NCBI GenBank assembly: GCA_035690425.1
Contig: DASSKO010000064.1
Span: 1 to 9,519 of the forward strand
DNA: 9,519 nt
DNA from: DASSKO01 sp035690425
Lineage (GTDB): Bacteria; Actinomycetota; Actinomycetes; Propionibacteriales; Nocardioidaceae
Direction of reading: 5' to 3'
Positions 1-5,213 of this stretch are shown piece by piece (positions within the stretch are counted from its first letter, which is position 1; the number at the start of each line of letters is the position of its first letter). The notes beneath the pieces were generated by a model. It was not told the DNA's origin and searched no databases. It saw nothing but the letters and a program-made list of their open reading frames with translations. The translations under genes and the position numbers were made by a program.

Positions 1-305
1 AGGTGGCGACCGGTCACATCGACAGCGAGGGAACCCCGGCGCAGGTGCCAGAGACCGTACGACGGCTCGTGCCCGAGGTGCCAGCCACCTGGTGGGAGCA
101 CGAGGAGCTGAGCGTCGACAGCGAGGAGGTGTCCTGGTGGGTCGCCGACGACGGCAGCCCGCATGCCGCGACCGCCGACGGCCTGGCCAATGCGCTCGCC
201 TGGTCCGCCGGCCGCTGGGCGCAGCGGCACCTGATCCTGGCCGCTCTCACCGAGCCCGACCGCGCCGCCGAACTCCTCCGCGACACCACGTTCGATACCG
301 CGTGA
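1..305 (+). CDS. C-terminal end of an actinobacterial protein, possibly the sacsin/Hsp90-like ATPase-domain family (partial)
   Basis: This frame is open from the left edge to a TGA at 303-305, so I read it as the last ~100 residues of a longer protein. A GTG at position 3 could be read as a start, but no ribosome binding site can be seen and a truncated longer gene is likelier. The visible part is acidic and tryptophan-rich (WWEHEELSVD, VSWWVADDG) and ends in a segment resembling HAATADGLANALAWSAGRW. From memory this resembles the C-terminal tail of actinobacterial proteins annotated as sacsin N-terminal ATPase-like or HSP90-like proteins, but the ATPase domain itself would lie outside the window. 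The family call is therefore tentative. The gene converges on the VOC gene with a 46-base gap and no obvious terminator hairpin. Confidence 0.6.
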   Translation, partial: VATGHIDSEGTPAQVPETVRRLVPEVPATWWEHEELSVDSEEVSWWVADDGSPHAATADGLANALAWSAGRWAQRHLILAALTEPDRAAELLRDTTFDTA

Positions 306-351
306 CCCGGGCTACCTCTCGATGTTGGCTCTCGGGCAGCGGTCCAGTGGG

Positions 352-744
352 CTAGAAATCGTCTCCGGTGCGCCAGGACATCTCCTGCAACGTCAGCGTG
401 TTGCCGTCCGGGTCTGCGAGCCACGCGTACCTGACCCCGCCGCCGACGTCCTCGACGTCACTGACGTCGGTACCGCGGCTGACCAACTCGGCACGGGCCT
501 GCTCGATGTCGGCCACGACCAGGTGCAAGCCCCTGACTGCGCCGGGCGCCATGTCGTACGCAGGGATGCCGGTGCCCATACCGATGGAGCACGCCGAGCC
601 GGGTGGCGTCACCTGTACCACCCGCACTCCATCCGCGGGCCGCACGTCGACATCCTCGATGAAGCCGAGCCGGTCGATGTAGAACGCCTTCGCGCGGTCT
701 ACGTCACTGACCGGAACCGGCACGAGTTCCAGCTTCATGTGCAT
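352..744 (-). CDS. VOC family protein (glyoxalase / bleomycin-resistance fold)
   Basis: The product is 130 residues, the usual size of a single-chain VOC protein with two beta-alpha-beta-beta-beta repeats. The first repeat begins LELVPVPVSDVDRAKAFY with RLGF following, and the second begins RGLHLVVADIEQARAEL near residue 71. It ends with the typical DPDGNTLTLQE near residues 111-121. His74 and Glu121 sit where second-half metal ligands are expected. The usual first-half histidine is replaced by the PVSD stretch, so metal binding is uncertain and the substrate cannot be inferred. The start at 744 (ATG-CAC-ATG) lies about 7 bases after a GAGGG ribosome binding site; an ATG at 738 is the alternative. 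The open frame continues upstream to 957, but that extension has no family resemblance. The gene stands alone, divergent from the toxin-antitoxin pair. Confidence 0.85.
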   Translation of the reverse strand: MHMKLELVPVPVSDVDRAKAFYIDRLGFIEDVDVRPADGVRVVQVTPPGSACSIGMGTGIPAYDMAPGAVRGLHLVVADIEQARAELVSRGTDVSDVEDVGGGVRYAWLADPDGNTLTLQEMSWRTGDDF

Positions 745-907
745 CTGGCTTCCCTCTTCCTGCGAGCGGCTCGCACCGCCTGCGTTCGTTGTCTGCGCGG
801 GCACCCGTCTCGCTGCACCGTGTAGACCGGCCCGGGCCGCGGAACTCATCGCGCATCGCACGAATGATCCCCGCGCTCGCCCGAGAACATGGCGACGGAC
901 CATGGGC

Positions 908-974
908 ACCGGCTGGCACCCCGAGCCGTGGCACGAAATGACTCGGTGTGGCACCATGGCGTCATGGATGCCAC
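908..974 (+). promoter_or_regulatory. Candidate VapB/VapBC operator: repeated TGGCAC and a quasi-palindrome over the vapB start
   Basis: TGGCAC occurs at 914-919, 929-934 and 949-954. The last copy forms an imperfect inverted repeat: GTGGCA, one base, CATG (948-958), then a 4-base centre, then CATG, two bases, TGCCAC (963-974). The antitoxin ATG (964-966) lies inside the right arm. AbrB-fold antitoxins commonly bind palindromes at their own promoter, alone or with the toxin, so autoregulation is a reasonable inference. There is no clear Shine-Dalgarno sequence before the ATG, so a leaderless or very short 5' end is possible. I could not identify a convincing -10 hexamer. Confidence 0.4.
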
Positions 975-1209
975 ACTGGTGCTCGGCCAGCAGGGCCGTC
1001 TCGTCATTCCGGCCGAGATCAGGAGGGCGCTGGGCCTTTCTCCTGGGGACCAGCTGCAGCTACGTCTCGTGGGTCAGCGTCTTGTGCTTGAGCGGCAACA
1101 GGATGCCGTCGCCGAGCTACGGGGACTGGCGTCGGACGTGCCGCAGGTGAGATCGCTGGTGGACGAGCTGCTGGCTGACCGTCGGCTCGCGGCGTCTGTC
1201 GGCGAATGA
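964..1209 (+). CDS. vapB: AbrB/MazE-fold antitoxin (VapB-like)
   Basis: The product is 81 residues with a swapped-hairpin SpoVT-AbrB DNA-binding domain in the first ~45. The diagnostic stretch is GRLVIPAEIRRALGLSPGD (residues 11-29), followed by a beta strand LQLRLVGQRLVLE. The remaining ~35 residues are charged (ELRGLASDV...SLVDELLADRR) and fit the flexible toxin-wrapping tail of antitoxins. The stop codon overlaps the toxin start as ATGA (1206-1209), which implies translational coupling. It should neutralise the downstream PIN ribonuclease and repress its own promoter; this comes from the family, not from the sequence alone. The ATG at 964 was chosen because the domain begins right after it and the frame upstream (to 889) looks non-coding. 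Confidence 0.88.
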   Translation: MDATLVLGQQGRLVIPAEIRRALGLSPGDQLQLRLVGQRLVLERQQDAVAELRGLASDVPQVRSLVDELLADRRLAASVGE

Positions 1210-1586
1210 CAGTTCTCGACGCGTCAGCGGTCCTGGCGCTCGTGCACGGTGAGGCCGGTGCGGACGTCGTCGCGGCGGAACTGGCCTCCGCATCTTTGGG
1301 CGCCGCGAACCTAGCCGAGGTGATCGGCAAGCTGATCGACACCGACGTGGATGCCAGCCGAGTGCGAGAATTGCTGTCTGCCGCAGGTGTGGTCATCGAG
1401 CCCGTCATCGAAGCAGATGCCGAATTGGCGGGTGCTCTGCGATCGCTCGAGGGTGGCCGCGTTCTCTCACTTGGTGACCGATGCTGCCTCGCGCTGACGG
1501 TACGCAGCATGCCTCCGGAGGTGCTCACCGCTGATCGCGCATGGGTCGATCTCGACCTCCCCATCCGGGTACGCCTGCTCCGATAG
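1206..1586 (+). CDS. vapC: PIN-domain toxin ribonuclease (VapC-like)
   Basis: The product is 126 residues, normal for a VapC toxin: a Mg-dependent endoribonuclease that cuts specific RNAs (tRNA or rRNA in known cases) when freed from its antitoxin. The PIN acidic residues are all present: Asp5 in VLDASAVLAL, Glu38 in NLAEVIGKL, Asp91 in SLGDRCCLAL and Asp110 in LTADRAW. The active site therefore looks intact. The start is fixed by the four-base overlap with the antitoxin gene, and no separate strong ribosome binding site is seen, consistent with coupled translation. The NLAEV and LTADRAW wording is typical of actinobacterial and proteobacterial VapC. The RNA target cannot be predicted. Confidence 0.9.
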   Translation: MTVLDASAVLALVHGEAGADVVAAELASASLGAANLAEVIGKLIDTDVDASRVRELLSAAGVVIEPVIEADAELAGALRSLEGGRVLSLGDRCCLALTVRSMPPEVLTADRAWVDLDLPIRVRLLR

Positions 1587-1636
1587 CAGAACCTTCATGG
1601 GCGGCCTACCGACTCCGAGCCCGGCGGACTTCGCGT

Positions 1637-1686
1637 CAGCACGACCCAGCACAACCCAGCACAACCCAGCACAACCCAGCACAACT
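1637..1686 (+). repeat. Five-copy 10-bp direct tandem repeat (CAGCACAACC)
   Basis: Five head-to-tail decamers run from 1637 to 1686. The first differs at one base (CAGCACGACC), the next three are identical, and the fifth ends in T instead of C. They lie in the 144-base gap between the toxin gene and the HExxH gene. The period of 10 is close to one helical turn, so every copy faces the same side of the DNA. This could be a stacked protein-binding site upstream of the next gene, or a simple slippage-prone repeat with no function. Confidence 0.9.
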
Positions 1687-1730
1687 GAGCGTCGGAGGTT
1701 AGACTCGATGTGCGAAAAGTCAAAGGTCCG

Positions 1731-2186
1731 ATGCATCTCGAAGGCGCCCGGCAGGTGGCCAACTGGGCCAACCTGTCCACCCCGGTGGGCCTGCTGGTGG
1801 CGCGGCTCGGAGGCGGCTCGGTGGTCCGTGCGCCTCGCGGCATCTGGGTAGCTACGCACGTCCGGTCGCCGTTGCTGCGCGCGCACGCCCTCACGCTCGG
1901 CTCGGTCGTGCTGACCCCGCACTCCGCGGACTGGCTGCAGCAGCGGCCGCGCTTGCAGGCGCACGAGGAACGGCACGCCTGGCAGTACGTCGTGTGCTTC
2001 GGGCTGCCGATGCTGCCGATGTACGCGGTGGCGGCCGGGGTGTCGTGGGTGTGGTGCCGCAACCCCGGCACGCGCAACCCCTTCGAGCTGTTGGCCGGCC
2101 TGGCCGACGGCGGGTACCCGGTGACGCCGGCGCAGGCGCGCGCCAGGTACGCGGACCGCCGTACCCGGCGCGGTGCCCGAGCGTGA
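1731..2186 (+). CDS. Conserved hypothetical protein with HExxH motif and one hydrophobic segment
   Basis: I recognise the type of protein but know no function for it. From the ATG at 1731 it has 151 residues. The N-terminus (LEGARQVANWANLSTPVGLLVARL) looks amphipathic. The HEERH motif is at residues 78-82 (LQAHEERHAWQY), followed at once by a hydrophobic stretch (about 86-108, YVVCFGLPMLPMYAVAAGVSWVW) that could span the membrane once. After it come NPFELLAGLADGGY (Glu119) and a basic tail. HExxH with a downstream Glu is the zinc pattern of gluzincin metallopeptidases, so a small membrane-associated peptidase-like protein is possible, but catalysis is unproven. The ATG at 1731 has AAAGGT four bases upstream; a GTG at 1710 in the same frame is the alternative. 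It follows the tandem repeat and is not obviously in an operon. Confidence 0.72.
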   Translation: MHLEGARQVANWANLSTPVGLLVARLGGGSVVRAPRGIWVATHVRSPLLRAHALTLGSVVLTPHSADWLQQRPRLQAHEERHAWQYVVCFGLPMLPMYAVAAGVSWVWCRNPGTRNPFELLAGLADGGYPVTPAQARARYADRRTRRGARA

Positions 2187-2188
2187 GC

Positions 2189-2240
2189 CAAACCTCGCGC
2201 GGAGGCAGGAGCGTTCCCTCGCCGCGAGATCGCAGGTTTG
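2189..2240 (+). terminator. Possible hairpin terminator after the HExxH gene
   Basis: CAAACCT (2189-2195) pairs perfectly with AGGTTTG (2234-2240), and GCG/CGC extends the stem after a one-base bulge. CGCGG (2198-2202) can pair with CCGCG (2222-2226) in an alternative inner stem. It begins three bases after the stop codon. No T-run follows, so if it terminates transcription it would be of the U-less type often proposed in actinobacteria. Confidence 0.33.
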
Positions 2241-2336
2241 CCGCGGTTGCCGCCTGGGCAAGGGTCGACTGTCTCAGTAGGTGAACGAATATCTCAATAT
2301 ACGGGCATGGATTCGTCGGGTGCATGTGGTCGCGTC

Positions 2337-2342
2337 TAGGCT
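2337..2342 (+). promoter_or_regulatory. Candidate -10 element for the SAM-riboswitch transcript
   Basis: TAGGCT fits the TANNNT pattern of actinobacterial -10 boxes. It would place the transcription start near 2349, two bases before the first paired base of the riboswitch aptamer. No good -35 is visible about 17 bases upstream (around 2314-2319), so the call rests on the -10 and on its position. Confidence 0.4.
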
Positions 2343-2350
2343 GACCGCAG

Positions 2351-2483
2351 CTCATCGAGAGGGGCAGAGGGATACGGCCCTGTGAAGCCCCGGCAACCAG
2401 CCAGCTCACCTCCGACGAGGCCCACAAGCTGGCCATGGTGCCACGTCCGTCTCAGACCGAGATCCGGTGCTGAGAGAGATGAG
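2351..2483 (+). ncRNA. SAM-I (S-box) riboswitch
   Basis: The S-box architecture is clear. P1 is CTCATC (2351-2356) with GATGAG (2478-2483), a perfect 6-bp helix. P2 is GGGGC (2361-2365) with GCCCC (2387-2391), containing the AGGGA...GGCCC segment (inner pairing 2369-2371 with 2378-2380). The conserved TGAAGCCCCGGCAACC lies at 2383-2398; its final CC can form the pseudoknot with the GG at 2376-2377. P3 is CCAGCT (2401-2406) with AGCTGG (2427-2432). The conserved GGTGCCA follows, and the P4 arm is TCTC/GAGA (2450-2453/2459-2462). In this class SAM binding stabilises P1 and turns the downstream gene off. The P1 3' strand touches the AAGGAGG ribosome binding site (2484-2490) and there is no terminator with a U-tract, so control is probably translational. 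It governs the threonine-synthase-like gene and, probably, the sulfur-carrier gene behind it. Confidence 0.95.
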
Positions 2484-2494
2484 AAGGAGGCCTC

Positions 2495-3784
2495 GTGAGC
2501 GCGACCCTGACCACCACCTCGGGCACCACCACCCCAAGCACGCAGACGCTGCGGGCGGGCGCGTTCGGCAACGCCGTCGGCCTCACCTGCCGAGCCTGTG
2601 GGCACCAGCAGGACCTCGGACCGTTCTACGCGTGTCTGGAGTGTTTCGGCCCCCTGGAAGTGTCCTACGACTTTCCGGACGTGACCCGGGCGCAGATCGA
2701 GGCGGGCCCGAAGAACATCTGGCGCTACCAGCCGTTGCTGCCCGTGCCCACCGACATCACCTCCAGCCGCAACATGGAGCCCGGCTACACCCGGCTGATC
2801 GAGGCCGACAACCTCGCTCGTGAGCTCGGCATCAAGAAGCTCTGGGTGAAGGACGACTCCGGCAACCCCACCCACTCGTTCAAGGACAGAGTCGTCGCGC
2901 AGGCCCTGTCGGCGGCGCGCGAGCTCGGCATGACCGTGTTCGCCTGCCCGTCGACCGGCAACCTCGCCAACGCGGTGGCGGCAGCCGGTGCCCGGGCCGG
3001 GATGAAGACCGTCGTGTTCATCCCGCACGACCTCGAGCGCCCGAAGGTGCTGACGACGGCCGTGTACGGCGGCACGCTGATCGCGGTCAAGGGCAACTAC
3101 GACGACGTCAACAAGCTCGCGTCGGAGATCGCTGGCGAGGAGGACGACTGGGCGTTCGTCAACGTCAACGTCCGTCCTTACTACGCCGAGGGATCGAAGA
3201 CCCTCGGCTTCGAGGTCGCCGAGCAGCTCGGCTGGCGACTGCCGCCGCAGGTGGTCATCCCGGTGGCGTCGGGGTCGCAGCTGACGAAGGTCGACAAGGG
3301 ATTCGGCGAGCTGACCCGGCTCGGGCTCGTCGACGAGTCGCCGTACCGGATCTTCGGTGCCCAGGCCAGCGGCTGCGCTCCCGTCTCGGCCGCCTTCAAG
3401 GACGGGTACGACGTGGTGCGCCCGGTCAAGCCCGACACCATCGCCAAGTCGCTGGCGATCGGCAACCCGGCGGACGGACCCTACGTGCTCGACACCGTGC
3501 GACGCACGGGCGGCAGCATCGAGGACGTCACCGACGAGGAGGTCCGCGAGGGCATCACGCTGCTCGCCCGCACCGAGGGAGTCTTCGCGGAGACCGCCGG
3601 TGGCGTCACCGTCGCGACGTTGAAGAAGCTGGTGCAGACCGGCCAGCTCGATCCTGACGCCGAGACCGTGGTCTTCAACACCGGCGACGGCCTGAAGACC
3701 CTCGACGCGATTGCCGACCGGGTCGGCCCGGCTGCCACCATCGACCCGTCGTACTCGGCGTTCACCGCCGCCGACCTGATCTGA
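2495..3784 (+). CDS. thrC: Threonine synthase family PLP enzyme (long form with N-terminal zinc ribbon), SAM-riboswitch controlled
   Basis: The product is 429 residues starting at GTG 2495, four bases after AAGGAGG. It is a fold-type II PLP enzyme; the family converts O-phosphohomoserine to threonine. An N-terminal zinc ribbon is formed by Cys32/Cys35 and Cys47/Cys50 (CRACG, ACLEC). The PLP lysine is Lys130 in NPTHSFKDR, the phosphate-binding loop is STGNLAN (153-159), and the glycine-rich NTGDGLKTLD is at 395-404. Canonical actinobacterial ThrC of the hom-thrC-thrB operon is, from memory, ~355 residues, lacks the ribbon and reads NPTGSFKDRG. This is therefore probably a second, divergent member. 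The gene sits behind a SAM-I riboswitch and before a CysO-like sulfur carrier. I infer a possible homocysteine synthase using a protein thiocarboxylate; plain threonine synthase is the alternative. The family assignment is sure, the reaction is not. Confidence 0.93.
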   Translation: MSATLTTTSGTTTPSTQTLRAGAFGNAVGLTCRACGHQQDLGPFYACLECFGPLEVSYDFPDVTRAQIEAGPKNIWRYQPLLPVPTDITSSRNMEPGYTRLIEADNLARELGIKKLWVKDDSGNPTHSFKDRVVAQALSAARELGMTVFACPSTGNLANAVAAAGARAGMKTVVFIPHDLERPKVLTTAVYGGTLIAVKGNYDDVNKLASEIAGEEDDWAFVNVNVRPYYAEGSKTLGFEVAEQLGWRLPPQVVIPVASGSQLTKVDKGFGELTRLGLVDESPYRIFGAQASGCAPVSAAFKDGYDVVRPVKPDTIAKSLAIGNPADGPYVLDTVRRTGGSIEDVTDEEVREGITLLARTEGVFAETAGGVTVATLKKLVQTGQLDPDAETVVFNTGDGLKTLDAIADRVGPAATIDPSYSAFTAADLI

Positions 3785-3810
3785 TCCGACCCGACGAGCA
3801 AGGGAGCCCC

Positions 3811-4086
3811 ATGAGCGTGAGCGTCCGCGTCCCCACCATCCTGCGCACCTACACCAAGGGCGAGTCGGAGGTGAGTGCCGAGGGGGCGACCCTCTCGGAG
3901 GTGCTGGAGTCGCTGGACTCCTCCTACCCGGGCATCAAGGGCCGCATCGTCGACGAGCAGGGCGAGCTGCGCCGGTTCGTCAACGTCTACGTCGGCACGG
4001 AGGATGTGCGGTTCGCCGACGGCCTCGGCACCGCGACGACCGACGGCTCCCAGGTCTCGGTGATCCCCGCAGTCGCCGGCGGCTGA
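3811..4086 (+). CDS. CysO-like sulfur carrier protein (MoaD/ThiS family, C-terminal Gly-Gly)
   Basis: The product is 91 residues with a ubiquitin-like beta-grasp fold, ending in PAVAGG. The terminal Gly90-Gly91 is the site that an E1-like enzyme (MoeB/ThiF type) would adenylate and convert to a thiocarboxylate. The stretches VPTILR (7-12), LRRFVNVYV (53-61), EDVRFADGL (64-72) and the PAVAGG end closely resemble, from memory, CysO of Mycobacterium tuberculosis. CysO donates sulfur to CysM for cysteine synthesis from O-phosphoserine. Here the partners differ: no cysM or mec is next to it, and the gene lies 26 bases after the threonine-synthase-like gene with its own GGGAG site, so the two are probably one transcript under SAM control. 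That makes this a candidate sulfur donor for the upstream PLP enzyme. A MoaD role in molybdopterin synthesis is less likely given the CysO resemblance and the absence of moaE. Confidence 0.88.
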   Translation: MSVSVRVPTILRTYTKGESEVSAEGATLSEVLESLDSSYPGIKGRIVDEQGELRRFVNVYVGTEDVRFADGLGTATTDGSQVSVIPAVAGG

Positions 4087-4284
4087 CCGGCCCACGCTCG
4101 GCGGGGGAGAGGAAACCGAGGGACCATGGCGTTCTCGTGCCTACCTCGGCTTGCTGGCCTCGGTCGGCGGGAGAAGACCTCGGGGAGTCCGACTGCCGGG
4201 TACGGCGCTGCGCGGGGTCGGGTGCAGTCGTGGCCCCGGCTCGCGAGGCCGTCGTCGGCTGTGGGCCCGGTTGCCCGACGCGAA

Positions 4285-4315
4285 GGTCGGGGCGCAAAGT
4301 AGTCGCGCCCCGACC
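4285..4315 (+). terminator. Perfect 11-bp inverted repeat, probable transcription terminator
   Basis: GGTCGGGGCGC (4285-4295) and GCGCCCCGACC (4305-4315) are perfectly complementary around a 9-base loop (AAAGTAGTC). The stem is very stable, 10 of 11 pairs being G-C. There is no T-run after it, as with many actinobacterial terminators. It lies ~200 bases after the sulfur-carrier gene and ~110 before the sirtuin gene, so it could end the SAM-riboswitch transcript. Being symmetric, it could also be a protein-binding site. Confidence 0.5.
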
Positions 4316-4384
4316 GAACCCCGTCGCACCCACGAGGTATGTCCACCGTAGGGAGGGCTGCGCGCAACGGTCAATCCTCATGGG

Positions 4385-4390
4385 TAGGTT
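4385..4390 (+). promoter_or_regulatory. Candidate -10 element for the sirtuin gene
   Basis: TAGGTT at 4385-4390 matches TANNNT and is identical to the -10 proposed for the thiamine operon. It would give a leader of roughly 27 bases before the ATG at 4424. The expected -35 position shows no good match, so the support is weak. Confidence 0.3.
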
Positions 4391-4423
4391 TCCGGGTGCG
4401 TTGCCCGTCGCTGTGGAGGGGTG

Positions 4424-5209
4424 ATGACTGACATCGGCTCGTTGGCCGAGCTGCTGGCAGACGCCGAGCGGGTCGTCGCGTTCTCCGGCGCCGGGATTTC
4501 GACCGAGTCGGGCCTTCCCGACTTCCGTTCCCCAGGTGGGCTCTGGACGCGGTACGACCCGCGGGACTTCACCTTCGACCGCTACGTCGACTCAGGCGAG
4601 GTGCGGGCGAACTCCTGGGCGATGCGGCGCGAGTTCTTCGCCAAGGCCGTCTCGCCCAACCCCGCACACCTCGCCCTGGCCCGGCTCGAGCAGGCCGGGC
4701 CGTCGGCCGCAGTGGTGACGCAGAACATCGACGGTCTGCACCAGCTGGCCGGCTCGCGACATGTGGTGGAGCTCCACGGGACCGCGCGCGAGGTGATGTG
4801 CATCGGCGCGGCGCCGACCGACGGCACACCAGACGGATGCGACTTCCGCGCACCGTACACATGGGCGTTCGAGCAGATCGACGCCGGTGATCCCGACCCG
4901 TGCTGCCCGCAGTGCGGGGGACTGGTCAAGTCGGCGACGGTCTCCTTCGGCCAGATGCTGTTCCCGGCCGCTATCGACGAGGCGCTCGCCCTCGTCCGCG
5001 AGGCAGACGTCATGCTCGCGAGCGGCTCCTCGCTGCAGGTCTATCCGGCCGCGCAGCTGCCGGTGGACGCAGTGCGCGTCGGCGCGTCGCTGGCCATCGT
5101 CAACGACGAGCCGACGCCGCTGGACGACCTCGCCACCGTCGTGCTCCGCGGCCGGGCCGGCGAGCTGCTGCCCGCCGCCGTGGAGGCGGCACTGGGCTCG
5201 GACGCCTGA
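4424..5209 (+). CDS. Sirtuin (Sir2 family NAD-dependent protein deacylase)
   Basis: The product is 261 residues, full length for a bacterial sirtuin. It removes acetyl or other acyl groups from lysines using NAD+. The NAD-binding GAGIS is at 22-26 with GLPDFRSPGGLW after it, TQNIDGLH is at 99-106, and the catalytic His is 118 in VELHG. SFGQ is at 174-177, GSSLQVYPAA at 201-210 and IVND at 225-228. The zinc module looks irregular. A CPQC pair (161-164) is present, but the first pair is not a CxxC: Cys126 (VMCIG) is followed by Cys139 (DGCDF) thirteen residues later. The ATG at 4424 is preferred over the GTG at 4421 because GGAGG (4415-4419) is then four bases away instead of one. The gene ends four bases from the convergent thiD. 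The substrate and the acyl preference are not evident from sequence. Confidence 0.93.
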   Translation: MTDIGSLAELLADAERVVAFSGAGISTESGLPDFRSPGGLWTRYDPRDFTFDRYVDSGEVRANSWAMRREFFAKAVSPNPAHLALARLEQAGPSAAVVTQNIDGLHQLAGSRHVVELHGTAREVMCIGAAPTDGTPDGCDFRAPYTWAFEQIDAGDPDPCCPQCGGLVKSATVSFGQMLFPAAIDEALALVREADVMLASGSSLQVYPAAQLPVDAVRVGASLAIVNDEPTPLDDLATVVLRGRAGELLPAAVEAALGSDA

Positions 5210-5213
5210 CGGC

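Larger units (their letters stand above)
4087..4423 (+). other. Gene-free stretch between the sulfur-carrier and sirtuin genes
   Basis: This 337-base stretch holds no coding frame I believe. The frames that are open through it give arginine- and proline-rich or otherwise low-complexity products without family resemblance. It contains the hairpin at 4285-4315 and a possible promoter for the sirtuin gene near 4385. The part from 4087 to 4280 is G/C-rich with no other feature I can name. Confidence 0.6.

Noticed and set aside
1575..1589. CTGCT/AGCAG hairpin at the vapC stop as a terminator
   Set aside because: It is only five base pairs, overlaps the stop codon and has no U-run, so it is too weak to support.
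1637..1686. CRISPR array
   Set aside because: The 10-bp units are contiguous with no spacers, so this is a simple tandem repeat.
1467..2261. Minus-strand open frames over vapC and the HExxH gene
   Set aside because: The tandem repeat would be translated as a simple repeat (Cys-Trp-Val-Val type) and the rest is low complexity. The plus-strand frames have recognisable families.
3811..4086. MoaD subunit of molybdopterin synthase
   Set aside because: No moaE or other molybdopterin gene is near, and the VPTILR, RFVNVYV and PAVAGG wording matches CysO much better.
4137..4424. Plus-strand open frame of 95 residues in the gap before the sirtuin
   Set aside because: There is no ribosome binding site or family resemblance, and it contains the strong hairpin at 4285-4315.
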